Shown here: piece after piece, positions 35,832-46,160 of the stretch
How positions within the stretch are numbered: position 1 is the stretch's first letter
Layout: each line of letters starts with the position of its first letter
Source of the DNA: Rhytidiadelphus loreus
Lineage: Eukaryota > Streptophyta > Bryopsida > Hypnales > Hylocomiaceae
Assembly (NCBI GenBank): GCA_947034895.1
Contig: OX344765.1
Coordinates: forward strand, 6,143,001-6,207,000
DNA length: 64,000 bases
Reading direction: 5' to 3'
Translations under genes and position numbers: made by a program
The notes under the pieces: model-generated
What the model saw: the letters and a program-made list of their open reading frames with translations, nothing else
Database searches by the model: none
What the model was told of the DNA's origin: nothing

Positions 35832-36800
35832 TTCATCTTTGAGGAGGATGGTTCGTATTACCGTAAACCCTATTTAGGTAAAAACTGATTTCTTCATTTT
35901 TATTTACACTTCTGTTGTTGTTTATGATGACTTGAACTTCTGTATTTTTAGGGGAATAACAATTGGAAGTCTTAGTGAGAATGGTGATGTTGTTATGCAG
36001 AATAGTTCAGTGTGAGCAATGTGCCACAACACACTGAGTACTTGGTGGACATGAATTTTATGTGCTGCGGTCCTTACAATTGATGTCATAAAATTCAGTT
36101 TCCCTTATCTTGAAGACCATGTTTCTGAAGAGCAGCTTTCAGCAAATGCTAGCCACATGCAGTAAAAAACATATTTGAAGATTGTTTGGAGGAAACTGAA
36201 TAGAGTGTGCACATGTGATTTTTAAATGTTATATATATATATATATATATGTGTGTGGAGTGACTGTTGTCGTGCTTTTGGAGCATGTGATGTGCTGGAC
36301 CATGCGATGTACAACATCACAAGAAGAATGTAGTTCCTAGAAATCGCTGAGGTTGTAATGCAAGCTTGTTAGTAGGAAAGGTTAGTGCAGAGGTTACTAG
36401 ATATTACACAACAAATGTATAAAAACTTTTATAAGTAAGGAAATGAGGTTGCCATGTTCCTCTTTTTTTTCCCAGAAGTACATGTTGTCACAAAATTATA
36501 TTGATATCATGAATTGAATACTGTGCACTTTCAATGTACGCATTTTAGCATGTGGTATTCTGTAAAGCAAGTTCAATGATGGATGGAAAATATGCATACT
36601 CCATCCGGAACTTGGAGGACTGTACTATTCACACTAAAATCCATTCTATTGTCTAACCCCTGTACATGAAAACCAACATACAACCTGTTCAGAACTTCAA
36701 ATGGATAAAAAATCGATATCCTTACCAAATGTGATTTTCCTGTTGGTTCCAACACACTTGTCTTGGTTTGGTCTTGGTTTTGCATGACCTTGTAGTAGTG
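35832..36800. other. 3' region and right subterminal part of the CACTA element
   Basis: No gene is seen after the transposase stop. The stretch has a (TA)n run at about 36230-36250 followed by GTGTGTG, and short 'catgtgatgt/gcgatgtacaacatcac' words. It ends with the proposed terminus CTTGTAGTAGTG at 36789-36800. Confidence 0.5.
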
Positions 36801-37072
36801 TACCAATCAGATTGCAATAATTTGATAAATTTGTTGTATTTGATATATTTGCAATATTAACTGTAGCAGTACCATGTTAGAGCCAAATCACCGCTTGACA
36901 ATAATAACTTAAATCTCCCCTAGGCATATAGGGAGGAATGATACCTCTACCTTAAGGGAGGCTAGGGAACTGGTTAGCAATGAATTGTTCAAAAGTAGTC
37001 CATTCTTGCATAGTAACAATAAATACTTATATAGTGTCAAATGTTGAGAAATTAGTGTGGGGCAACCTAATT

Positions 37073-37312
37073 TCACTACACTAATGATGATAAATAGTGT
37101 TACCCACACTAATTGATTTAAGTTTTTATTGTTGATGAATATTTTTACCAACTATAGGTGTAAAGTTCTCCCACTTAAAATGATATTAGGATCTATACAC
37201 TCAATAAAAATATTCATCAAAAGTAAAAACTTATAGCATTTCTAAAATAGTTAGTATGGCTAACACTATTTATCATCATTAGTGTATTTAGTGTTAACTT
37301 ATTACGGGGTTG
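37073..37312. mobile_element. Small foldback/MITE-like inverted repeat, ~240 bp
   Basis: The left arm contains CACTAATGATGATAAATAGT followed by 'gttacccacactaa' and, further in, 'aagtttttattgttgatg'. The right arm repeats these blocks in reverse complement ('actatttatcatcattagtg', 'catcaaaagtaaaaactt'). Arms are about 80-95 bp around a short centre. There is no coding capacity. It lies about 270 bp outside the proposed CACTA right end. Confidence 0.8.
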
Positions 37313-37692
37313 TTAGGGTTTGCAATTTCTGCTAAGAGATCCTACTGTGTCCAATCTTGGAATCTCATCTCAAAGCACACTTACTAAGGTAACATGCTCT
37401 AAATGCGCCCATCTTCTTCAAACCGCCCCTATTTTTAGGTGGAAAATGGAGATGGGGTGATCTTTAAATGGACCACTTTAGCAATTGATTGCATCAAGGA
37501 AAAATTGTTTTTCTATTGTAAGAGCCAATCATTGTCTTTGATTTTTGCAAATTTCTTTACAAGTTGCAAGTGGACACATTTTGGGAGACCTATGGTCACA
37601 AATAGGTGTCCTATGCCTGAAATCTTTGAAAATCCATAAGTAATTAAAAAATGCTTGGAAAATTACGAAACCACTTGGGTTCTCTGGCGAAT

Positions 37693-39842
37693 TCATTTGT
37701 CTTTCTCTGAAAAATAATCCAAAATTCTTACGGTCTCCATAAGCATATAAAAAAGGTGGAACAGCCCGTAAATGGGCGCTTTTAGATCATGTTTGTTGCT
37801 CGTTACCACTCTGCACACCTTGTACTCAGGAAAAACTGGAGAGGGTTGGCAAGCGTGCCCTTCGGGACAGTGCGAGTCTTCTTCACAGTAACACCAATAG
37901 CGCAGCGTACAAAGCGGAGAGTACTCAGGGCTGTGCTTCTGCAGGACATGAGTGAAAAGCTTTGGTTCGAAAACTTTCCGAGGATCATGACGTTGCTGCA
38001 ATTCGAGAATCTGCTCAGTGTTCCCAACTGGAAAATTGTCTCGCACATGGCACTTGGGATGTCGGAAGACGCGCTCGTGATTCTTCCCCCAATGCGGGCG
38101 CGCCTTGTATTTTCACAAACTGAGTTGCTCAATGGTCTGGATCATGGTGGATTGTTTGCCAGGTGTACTTGCGATGGCTGAAGTCAGAGACGTCCATTGC
38201 ACAAAGGCCACATCCTCTGTGCCGACACTAGTCGCAAGGAAGCCTTTGGAGCCTATTCCAACCGCAGCCAGATTGTTCCAGGAGGCAAGCCTGGCTTGAC
38301 CTTGCCTTTCATCCGTAACGCTTGTCGAGTCGGTCTTACACCTCTTGAAGCTCGGTTTGGATTATGCCTCGCACATCCACCACCCAACTCTCCAACTGAG
38401 AAGCTTTGATCGTGAACTCCATGTCTTCACCACTTGCTTTCATGTGTTGAACAGCGAAGATGCATTTGGGAGAGCAGTCAGGTCCGACCATGGCGTAGTT
38501 CGTAGGGACAATAGGCCCGGTGGATTAGGGTTCCATCTTCATTAGTGAAAAGCGGGGTCCATTTATCCGGCTCCTCCACGCTACAGATACCTGCATTCAG
38601 ACAAACGGTGAGCGGAGGCAGATCTAGAACATTGTTTAGGATTAGGGTTAGGTTTTAGGATTGCAATAGAATATGAGGGGTATGTGGTGAAGTCGGTTTA
38701 GCTGACCTGCATTCAGTATGTCTGCAGCGTCAGACTCATCAACTATGTCTACCTCCCAAGCAGCTAAGCAATCCACCCAATACTCTGGCACTTTGATCAT
38801 GAACCGGTGATATGAAGGAATTTCTCCCTGTTGCGTGAAACGCTGGTGCTGTGGTGCAAAGACTCTCATTAGCCCCAATGTGCGTGAACATCTGCATTCT
38901 ATAACTTCCCAAATCCGGTCTCTAGAGCAGGATAATATGCGACGTTTCATCCTTCAACATACGTTTCAGATCAGCCACAATATTCGCATCATTCAGATTT
39001 CACGCTTCTATGACTGTCCTCGAGTTCGCTTCCAGTTGCAAAGTGAGCTCTGTGATGATGCCCAACAAGCCCAGACCCCCTATCAAGGCATTCACCTCCG
39101 TATTATTGGTTTCCAAGTCGCTTACAATGATCTGTCCGTTGGCGTTCACCCACTTGATCTTCGTCACCAGCATTCTTAAATTGCTGACAACCCCGAGCCC
39201 AGTTCCATGTGTTGACGCTGAAATGCTTCCACCCACCATCAAATTCGAATACACTGAAATAGCCCTAGCTCGAATGGACATGTTGTTGGCTTCAGCTGTA
39301 TTTACTAGGTCAAGGAGCGTCATCCCTGCCTCGATTGTAAGCTGGTGGTGCACAACATCAACAGAGACAACATGATTCATGAGATGGAGAATCATGTTGA
39401 ACAACTTTGGTTGGGAGTTTCCATTGCTGGGAGTTGCTTTGAATTCCTTCTTGGTGTTGTCTCTCTTTCCTACGTAGACAAACCCAGCTCCGTTGTGGAA
39501 TCCGGGACGAGTGGCACGAATTTTCACCGACGTGTCGCTGGACGTGAGAAGCTTGATGAGGTAGTTGACTTCTTGGGTGCTAGTGGGGGTTAAGTGGAGG
39601 TCGGTCGTGCACTTTCTCAAGCTGCCACTGGAGTACAACGTTGTTCCGAAGTTTTTGTGGGAGTAGGCCTCACTGCTCCCTTCTTGAGCCAATACTATGC
39701 ATAACAGTAGAGTTGTACATGTAGTGGGAAGCCACAACACCTTGAATCCTTGCGACATCATCTTGAATGCTTCCATGCTACCTCCAATTGGAAATGCTAC
39801 CGAAAGACTGGGACCGAAATATTCCTCACTCTCAACTAACAC
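37693..39842 (-). pseudogene. L-gulono-1,4-lactone oxidase-like FAD oxidoreductase, pseudogene
   Basis: The 5' part (39842-39003) encodes a signal-anchor-like hydrophobic segment (residues 36-52) and an FAD-binding (PCMH-type) domain with GGSISASTHGTG (204-215) and GLGLLGIITELTLQ (257-270). Further homologous pieces follow: 'NLNDANIVADL', a 'DILNAG' exon end near 38713, 'ICSVEEPDKWTPLF' near 38570, 'KPGLPPGTIWLRL', 'PHWGKNHERVF', and the typical C-terminus 'CYCEEDSHCPEGHACQPSP'. The reading frame is broken by TGA 39000-39002, TAG 38922-38924, TAA 38336-38338, TGA 38309-38311 and TGA 38113-38115, the last where family members usually have Trp or a similar residue before KY. Frame changes are also needed near 38760, 38300 and 38260. 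Intact relatives act in ascorbate synthesis or related sugar-lactone oxidation, usually secreted or membrane-linked. This copy cannot make a full enzyme. Confidence 0.85.
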
Positions 39843-40105
39843 GCCATGGCCAAGATGGGAGACGACCTTGCAATTGCAACTCTAGGCTCTGTCTTGCAAC
39901 ACGAGAGATTCTTCTCTAATTAACAATCGGCAACTAACACGCCATGGCCGAGATGGGAGACGACCTTGCAATTGCAACTCTAGGCTCTGTCTTGCAACAC
40001 GAGAGATTCTTCTCTAATTGGCAATCAACAACTAACACACCAAGGCCCAGATGGGAGACGACCTTCCAATTGCAACTCTAGCCTTGTCTTGCGACAGGAG
40101 AGATT
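39833..40105. repeat. ~97-bp tandem repeat, 2.8 copies, at the 5' end of the GLO pseudogene
   Basis: The unit starts 'caactaacacgccatggcc' at 39833, 39931 and 40028 (spacing 98 and 97). It continues with 'gatgggagacgaccttgcaa' and 'ctctgtcttgcaacacgag'. Copies 1 and 2 are nearly identical; copy 3 is slightly diverged. The first unit overlaps the first codons of the pseudogene. Confidence 0.95.
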
Positions 40106-40138
40106 TGTTATCTACAGTATTGTGATTAACAACCGTGC

Positions 40139-41625
40139 CTTTGGGAGACGTTAAGTACACCCCCTCGAGTTAATAGGGGGGTACGCAGTGCCTGTCAAGC
40201 CGCCTTTTTTGCACGGGACTGAGCTTGTGCCCTGCCCCTTCTGTCCGTTCCGTCCTTGTCGTCCCCGCCCTCATCCTCCTGTCTCTCTTTCTGCTGCTCC
40301 CGTCCCTCACCCTCTTCATGTTGCTTCTGCACTCCTCCTCCTCCTACTGGGCGCTTTGGCAGGAGTGGAGTTGTGTTTGAGGGAAGTGGAAAACCAAGTC
40401 ACCCTGGAAAGTGGAGTGGTAGCAATGCAGGCTCACCTTGCAAAGAAGACCCCATTGATTGCTTCACGTATCTGAGAGAATGCTTCCTCTCTGGGAGGCG
40501 TAGGAGAAGCTTCCACAGACACCTGAACTCCTCCTCCTCCCCGTCGTTACCTAATACAAACGGAAACATTGTTTCTCACTAGTGTAAAGTGTATAATTTC
40601 CTTCACGAGATCCCATACCGTTGCGTACTAAACCCATAATTTGAACTGGACCATATTTGTATAAAAGAGAGATATTCACAATTCTTGTTGAACCTGTTGT
40701 CCCTATTGCAATGTTCAAAGCTTGATTCAACATTCAATTCGAATATGATTTGTACGTCATGACAGCTTGATTTGGATGTGGTCTCATTTTTTTATACCGT
40801 GCATGGTTTTGAATGTGGTGAATTTGATCCCTTGATTTAAAGAAAGAAAATAACAGAGATATGGAAATATTAAACTCTGAGAACCCAAACAAAGATATCG
40901 AAATAAAGAGCGAAAGAAATTCATAAATGAAAAAAGCTTTTGATGTTTATTACAACGAGTGTGAGTTTCGATGGTTCCAATACAACACTCTCGACACTTA
41001 GAACTTGCGAAAGATGCTCGCAGGGGCGGAACGGGGCCCGGGTAGGAAGATGGAACGGAATCTGGGCCGGGTGAAAGCTGGGGCGGACTAAGTGAGCCAA
41101 CGTGACAAAGATCGGGCCTCACTACGTACCCCCCCCCCCTATTAGGGGTAGTTACACCTTCTTCACTTGGCACTTGAAAAATGGGGAATGACAAGTTGGG
41201 GAGGGTTTAGAGGAGCCAATGGGAAGCCGCGGTGGGTGAAGAAGGTGTGACACCCCTAAAAGATGTGTTGAGAGTGGAGAATGAAAAAAGTGGAGAAACA
41301 ACTTACCTAAACCTAAGATTAGACGTAAAGTTGAAGGGAAATCAGCAACAACAAAGGTAAAGCGGCAATGAAAGGTAAAAGTGTAGAGTACAAAGGAATA
41401 TACTTAAGTATGTATATCTTCCGCACTCCCACTCTTCACCTCCGGAGGTGAAGAGTGGGAGTGCAGAAGATATACATACTTAAGTATATTCTCTCTTGAA
41501 AGGATAAGTTCAACCGAATCCCAAACCGCCACGTACATGTTCTCCATTCTTCAACTTCAGAGTGAAGAAGGTGTGACTACCCCTATTAACTTGAGGGGGG
41601 TATTTAATGTCTCCCATGTGCTTCC
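40139..41625. mobile_element. Nested inverted-repeat island, ~1.5 kb
   Basis: The left end (40139-40185) reads GGGAGACGTTAAGTAC..CCCCCTCGAGTTAATAGGGG. The right end (about 41570-41622) is its inverted counterpart with few changes. A second inverted pair lies inside: 'aataggggggtacgcagtg' near 40170 and 'cactacgtaccccccccccc' near 41118. The word 'gaagaaggtgtgac' occurs directly near 41238 and 41563 and inverted near 41150. Together these suggest one foldback element inserted in or derived from another. Open frames at 40188-40582 are Pro/Cys-rich and unrecognised. Confidence 0.65.
41396..41491. repeat. Near-perfect 96-bp palindrome
   Basis: Two 48-bp arms meet without spacer at CCTCC|GGAGG (centre 41443/41444). 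Only one position differs (CTTCCGCAC in the left arm versus GTGCAGAAG in the right). The outer parts contain ACTTAAGT. It would form a long hairpin in single-stranded DNA or RNA. Confidence 0.97.
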
Positions 41626-42249
41626 AAACATACGCCTTATCTATGGAATACTATTTGCACACCAGCATTTGAGGAGCAAAAGTAGAGCGACCTGACTTAT
41701 AGCCTCTCGATTTTTGAGAATTTTGTGTGTATCTTCCTTGTTTTCCACACTCCAAATCGATGAGCGTGGGCGTCCCACAAGTGTACCATTTGCCTTTGCA
41801 CGCAGGCATCGGGCAGACTGTTTTGGATTTCAGGGCAGACGAGCATGTTTTCCTTTATATCGGGCAGACGGGGTTTTTCTTTGTGGCCATGGGTACGGGT
41901 GACGGGTCGTGTGAGCCCGGTTTCTTGTTTCGGGTCTCTTTAACCGGCGCACACCCTATTGCAACAACCAAATTCCCAAAAACCTCCACTTTCATGTGCA
42001 CGTAATCCACATAATTCTCCTCTAAAATTGACAATCTCTTTGGGTTCTTGTTCGGATTTTGACATTGGCAGTGCTAGCTACATTTTGCATTCACTGTCGT
42101 ATAGAATTTCTCTCACTCGGGATCCTCTGTGATCCTTCAATTCTCTCAAATTCCCAGATTTTCGGGTGCACATCAAGCACGTAATGCAACAGAATCGCTA
42201 TCAATGCATTCAAACAACACGAGTGATTGCTCATGACATTTGCAATAAG
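41492..42249. other. Gene-free stretch
   Basis: It includes the right end of the inverted-repeat island (to 41625) and then about 600 bases of mixed composition. A short word 'cgggcagac' occurs twice near 41810-41870. No gene is supported. Confidence 0.4.
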
Positions 42250-43179
42250 CACTAGAAGAAAAACACGTCCAGCACAACCAACTACTATGCAACTAGTGCC
42301 CTATGCAACTAGTTTCCTCTCTATTTGTACCAAATCTAATGTAGTTGTTTTGTGTCATTGTTTTACAACATTCATTCATTGTTTTAGTTGCAAAGTAGTC
42401 ATTCTGTAGTTGCAAAAAAAGACTAGGAAACAACTAGTGTCCTATGCAACTATTATGCAACTGTAAAATGACCATAGTTGTTTCCTAGTTGTACGCTAGT
42501 TGTTTCTTAGTTGCACTCTAGTTGTTTCTTAGTTGCTTTCAAAATTCATTCCCATTCGTGTTATATCAATTGACCCATATCAATTGTAAAGGGTACCATT
42601 AGATTGAACATATAAAACTTGTAAGTTGTTATAGTCTTATGTAATGAATTCTTTTGATAGAATTCTAAGATTTCTATAATTTGTGGGTTTATACAATTTG
42701 TAGATTTTGTATATAAGAATTTAAAAAATAATTAAAATTCAAGAAATTTTATAATCTAGGAAATTGAATTTTGAAATCTAGGAAGAAGGTAGATCTGGAA
42801 TTTTGAAATCTAGGAAGAGGGTAGATTTGAAATTTTGAAATCTAGAAAAAGGTAGATTTGAAATTCAAAAATCTAAGAAACGGGTAGTTCTGAAATTCTA
42901 AAATCTAGAAAAGTGGTAGATCTGAAAATTTGAAATCTACAAATCATTGAGATTTATATTTTAAAATTTACAAATCTACAAGTTGCAAGCAAGTTGCACA
43001 CAAGGATGAAGTTCTTTGTATGGTGTTGGATGACAAAAAACCTTGCAACTAGACTGCAACTAATGCGACTTGTCCACTGCAACTACGGACTCTACATTGT
43101 CACCTAGTTGCAAACGTCCTATGCAACTACAAAATGAGTTGCATACTGTAGTTGCAAAACCCCTCATTTTCTTCTAGTT
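42250..43179. mobile_element. Non-autonomous CACTA-like element, ~0.93 kb
   Basis: The left end is CACTAGAAGAAAA at 42250. The right end in reverse complement is AACTAGAAGAAAA at 43179. Both ends carry many CAACTA/TAGTTG words: left as CTATGCAACTAG and a 22-bp array CTAGTTGTTTCTTAGTTGCA (42470-42540), right as CTAGTTGCAAACG and 'tatgcaactac'. Clustered subterminal repeats and CACTA-type tips fit a small CACTA derivative. A matching 3-bp target duplication is not evident, and the right tip has lost the terminal G. It contains no open frame of note. Confidence 0.55.
42765..42950. repeat. ~37-bp AT-rich tandem repeat, about 5 copies
   Basis: Variants of 'ggtagatttgaaattttg' plus 'aaatctagaaaag' recur five times within the CACTA-like element. 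Confidence 0.9.
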
Positions 43180-43241
43180 GAATTTGGTGCAAATCGAGGC
43201 AATCAACTTGCTGGCATGACCTTGATCAAGCTCGTGCATTA

Positions 43242-43659
43242 GAGCATCGCCACCGTGGGGCGGTGAAATCCGCACGGAGAACCTCTCTTAGCGAACACTG
43301 TGGGAGTCCCGGGCGTTGCGACTCTTTATCTCCCCACCGTTGGCCAACCTCTGAGTCTCCTCACTACATTGGGAAACGTTGCCTCCCTACTTTTTCATTA
43401 ACTCCATGTCAGGACTTCGAGGCAGGTGGTGGGATCAGCCATCCAAATCCATTAGCCATCTAAATAATTGCCAGAGCTCCCCTGACACCGAGCTTGCTCA
43501 GAAGTTCCTCGTGCACGTCAACCTGTGGTACCCCGGCCAAAATTGGGCGCGCCCGGTGCATGGAAATTCGTGCTTCGTGTTACAGTGGGGATCGATATGC
43601 ATCCCGGCCCCGCCCAAACCTCCCCCGGCCAGGTTGGGTGGGTGGGGGTGGAGATGCTC
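43242..43659. mobile_element. PIF/Harbinger-type MITE, 418 bp
   Basis: The left terminal sequence is GAGCATCGCCACC (43242) and the right one, in reverse complement, is GAGCATCTCCACC (ending 43659). TTA precedes and follows the element (43239-43241 and 43660-43662). GAGCATCTCCA-type ends with a TTA/TAA duplication are classic for plant PIF/Harbinger miniature elements. The interior is GC-rich ('ggtgggggtggagatgctc' edge) in contrast to AT-rich flanks. It has no transposase. Confidence 0.85.
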
Positions 43660-44355
43660 TTATTGCATTGCTTCCACTTGTAGTGCTCACAAACGACAAG
43701 ATAATTTGGCCAATTTTTGGGATGAGTGGACCGAATTTGACATAGGGTTCCGAATTTGAAATTCGGGATCGGGAGGTTCCATGGCACACTTTGCTCGTCT
43801 TCCCTTCGGTCCCGGCCCGTTTCAATTCTACCCCGTTTCGAGTAATCTTAGATTAAATTTATCGGTCTCCAAATGATAATATTAGCAGGGTGTTGTAAGA
43901 TATCACATCTGGCCTACAATCTCCATAAATGGCGCTGCATTGTGTCCCAACGATACTCAGTTTGTGCACGAGTTGACAATTTCGAAGAAAGGTGGTTGAT
44001 GAGTCTTCCCCGATTCTCCGTTCATTCAGGTTCTCCAACTGCATCGCCTGTTCCGACAGTAGAGTGGTGAACCTGTCTTGAAATTAAGATCACTTCTAAT
44101 TAGGACCGCTCATGATTGCACAAGTTTGCACAGGTTGAAGATACTTCTTGATTCGATCAGACAAATTTAACACCACTTTTAGGCTGGGGAGCTCACTTCT
44201 TTTTCGTATGATGTAAAGTTTGCACTCGTGAAGAATTCTAGAACCATGAACAATATTCACCTACATCAGCTCACAAATGAGCACAACTCTGTAAAGGATT
44301 ATTGATTCCTTTAGCTTCAAAAATGTCAACTATTCTGATTGTTGATTGCCGCAAC
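43660..44355. other. Spacer without recognisable gene
   Basis: About 700 bases of mixed composition. Overlapping short open frames on both strands at 43660-44070 show no known domain. Confidence 0.4.
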
Positions 44356-44905
44356 ATAAGGTAAACCAGCCTATGACAGGCAAATCTCCTATGACAGGCT
44401 CCTAGAGAACTACCCATTATAGTCTTAAATCAACCCATGACAAACTTTTTCCAATAAATGGGGTTAGAACTGCATTTGATTAATTTGTGGCCATAATCAA
44501 AGCCTTGGGAAATGGTCAAGAAGTTATTGGTAACTGTCTTAGGACACTTACCCATTTTCAGTGTAAACTGGTAGTAAAAAGTTATTTTGTAATTCTTTCA
44601 TGTCATGTCCATATTAGGAAATCTTGGAGCCATGTTAGAAAATGTTTTGACTGCATTAGGTGGTTAGATGACCATCATGGAAACACTTTTCTGCTGATTT
44701 GGGGTAGTCTACAGACTCTTTAAAGCCAACTGCACAGCAGACTTCAAAAATTCATAAAAAATTCATTTTTTGTCCAAAAAATAAAATTTCACTTGCTCTC
44801 TGCATTCCTCATGTTTATCTTCATAGAGGAAATTTTTTAATTTTTTTCAAAAATGTGAACATGGCAAACCAGCCATTCTGCTTGTCATAGGCTGGTTTAC
44901 CTTAT
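44356..44905. mobile_element. Small inverted-repeat element, 550 bp (TA-type ends)
   Basis: The left end ATAAGGTAAACCAGCCTATG and the right end in reverse complement (ending at 44905) match over about 26 bases with one difference. TA lies at both edges, so a Tc1/mariner-like TA duplication is possible. The interior has 'ggttagatgaccatcatgg' and AT-rich blocks. A diverged relative lies at about 9030-9540 ('ttaaggtaaattaaccc', 'agtctcttttgggccaa'). No transposase is seen. Confidence 0.75.
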
Positions 44906-46160
44906 AGAGACTAAGAATCAAGCATTACAACTAGCTTCAACTTCTCCCCTCGTTCATAGTTAGTACGAATATAAGAACATAACTTTGTAGCAAGCGATTT
45001 CAAACTTCTGATCCATCCATGCCTAAATGTCCAGACTCATCTCCAGAATTGCAGATTTGAGAAAAATCATTATAAAGTGTTATTTGGAAGAATATTTTGG
45101 AAGTGATGTACAAATAAAAGTTGTACACTTTGAGTTCTAGATTCCATCAATACGGTTAGATTCACCAATGTTATCACCAATATTTTTCTACAAATTTTGA
45201 AAAGGAAATTAAACAATTCCTTCTAAATTCAATTACAAGCAAAAATATTATCATTTTTTGAGTAAATTTTGTTGGAATGGATTGGAAATGAGGTTCTCTT
45301 GACATGGTGATTTTTTGAAATTTTTGAGTTCTTTAAATCTATAATCTCACTTTTGCAATTCCAATTTTGAACTGAAGTCAATGCAATTTTGGCTTGGTCA
45401 ACCACTTGACATACTTGCACATTTATAATTTTAGAAAAATATATTCTAGTAACACCAAATCTAACCATGAGATAGGACAACAACTTAATAAAGTATCTTT
45501 ACTAATTAAATGACTTTCATCCAAGTAGTAATGAGAAAAAAAGAACAGTTTGAATTTGTTTATCGTCCAAAAATTAGATGTTGGAGCGCTTCAAGGTTAA
45601 CCCCTAGATGCTCGAGGCACCAAACTCTATTGTCAACAATATTTTTAAGTTAAATAAAACCTAATCAAGTTGCTATTTTTAGTAGTTTATATTTTTGAAA
45701 AATTCCTTTTGAAGTTTAGTTTTAGCATCAAAAATTTGATTTTGAACAAATGATTATAAGCTTTCTATTCAAGATTTTGCGCAACTAATGGGGGTCCATT
45801 GCAATCTTGACTTCCCATAGTGTTGAGGGCTTTTGGAAATGAGCCTCAAATACACTAGACCTCGGAGAAATAATCACATTAGAAATTCATTTAAAAAAAT
45901 TGTAGAGTAGATTTTGAGATGCCATAAATTGATTGAAGTAAAGCATGTTAGACCCTTTAATCTCATACTTTTTTGGTCACAAAATCTTTAGATTTGGCAT
46001 GTGAAAAGAGGATTGAAAGACTTCAAACCACTTTTGCAATTTTTACACTGTCATGATCAAACATTATAATCTTTCAGTCCATAAGTGAGATTGTTGTATT
46101 TTATTTTTCTATGTAATGTCTAACATGTCTAGTTTGAATTTTTATGATTACAATTTTTTT
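44906..46160. other. AT-rich spacer
   Basis: No gene, inverted repeat or tandem repeat is evident by eye in these 1.25 kb. Confidence 0.4.

Larger units (their letters stand above)
17139..36800. mobile_element. CACTA (En/Spm)-type transposon, ~19.7 kb, with nested insertion
   Basis: The two genes inside define the family: a tnp2/Transposase_21 gene with DUF4218 and DUF4216 parts (+ strand), and a TNPA/Transposase_24-like gene (- strand). The proposed right end reads, in reverse complement, CACTACTACAAGG ending at 36800. The proposed left end is TACTACTACAGG starting at 17139, differing in the first base and one indel. TAC flanks both ends (17136-17138 and 36801-36803), as expected for the 3-bp target duplication of CACTA elements. 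The left side is low-complexity (TAC repeats), so the exact boundary is uncertain. Removing the 4,041-bp insertion at 30090-34130 leaves a ~15.6 kb element, long but within the known range. The transposase is disrupted, so this copy is probably not autonomous. Confidence 0.6.

Noticed and set aside
40188..40582. Pro/Cys-rich frames with a leucine run as a small secreted protein
   Set aside because: Two frames overlap, the region belongs to an inverted-repeat island, and no family is recognised.
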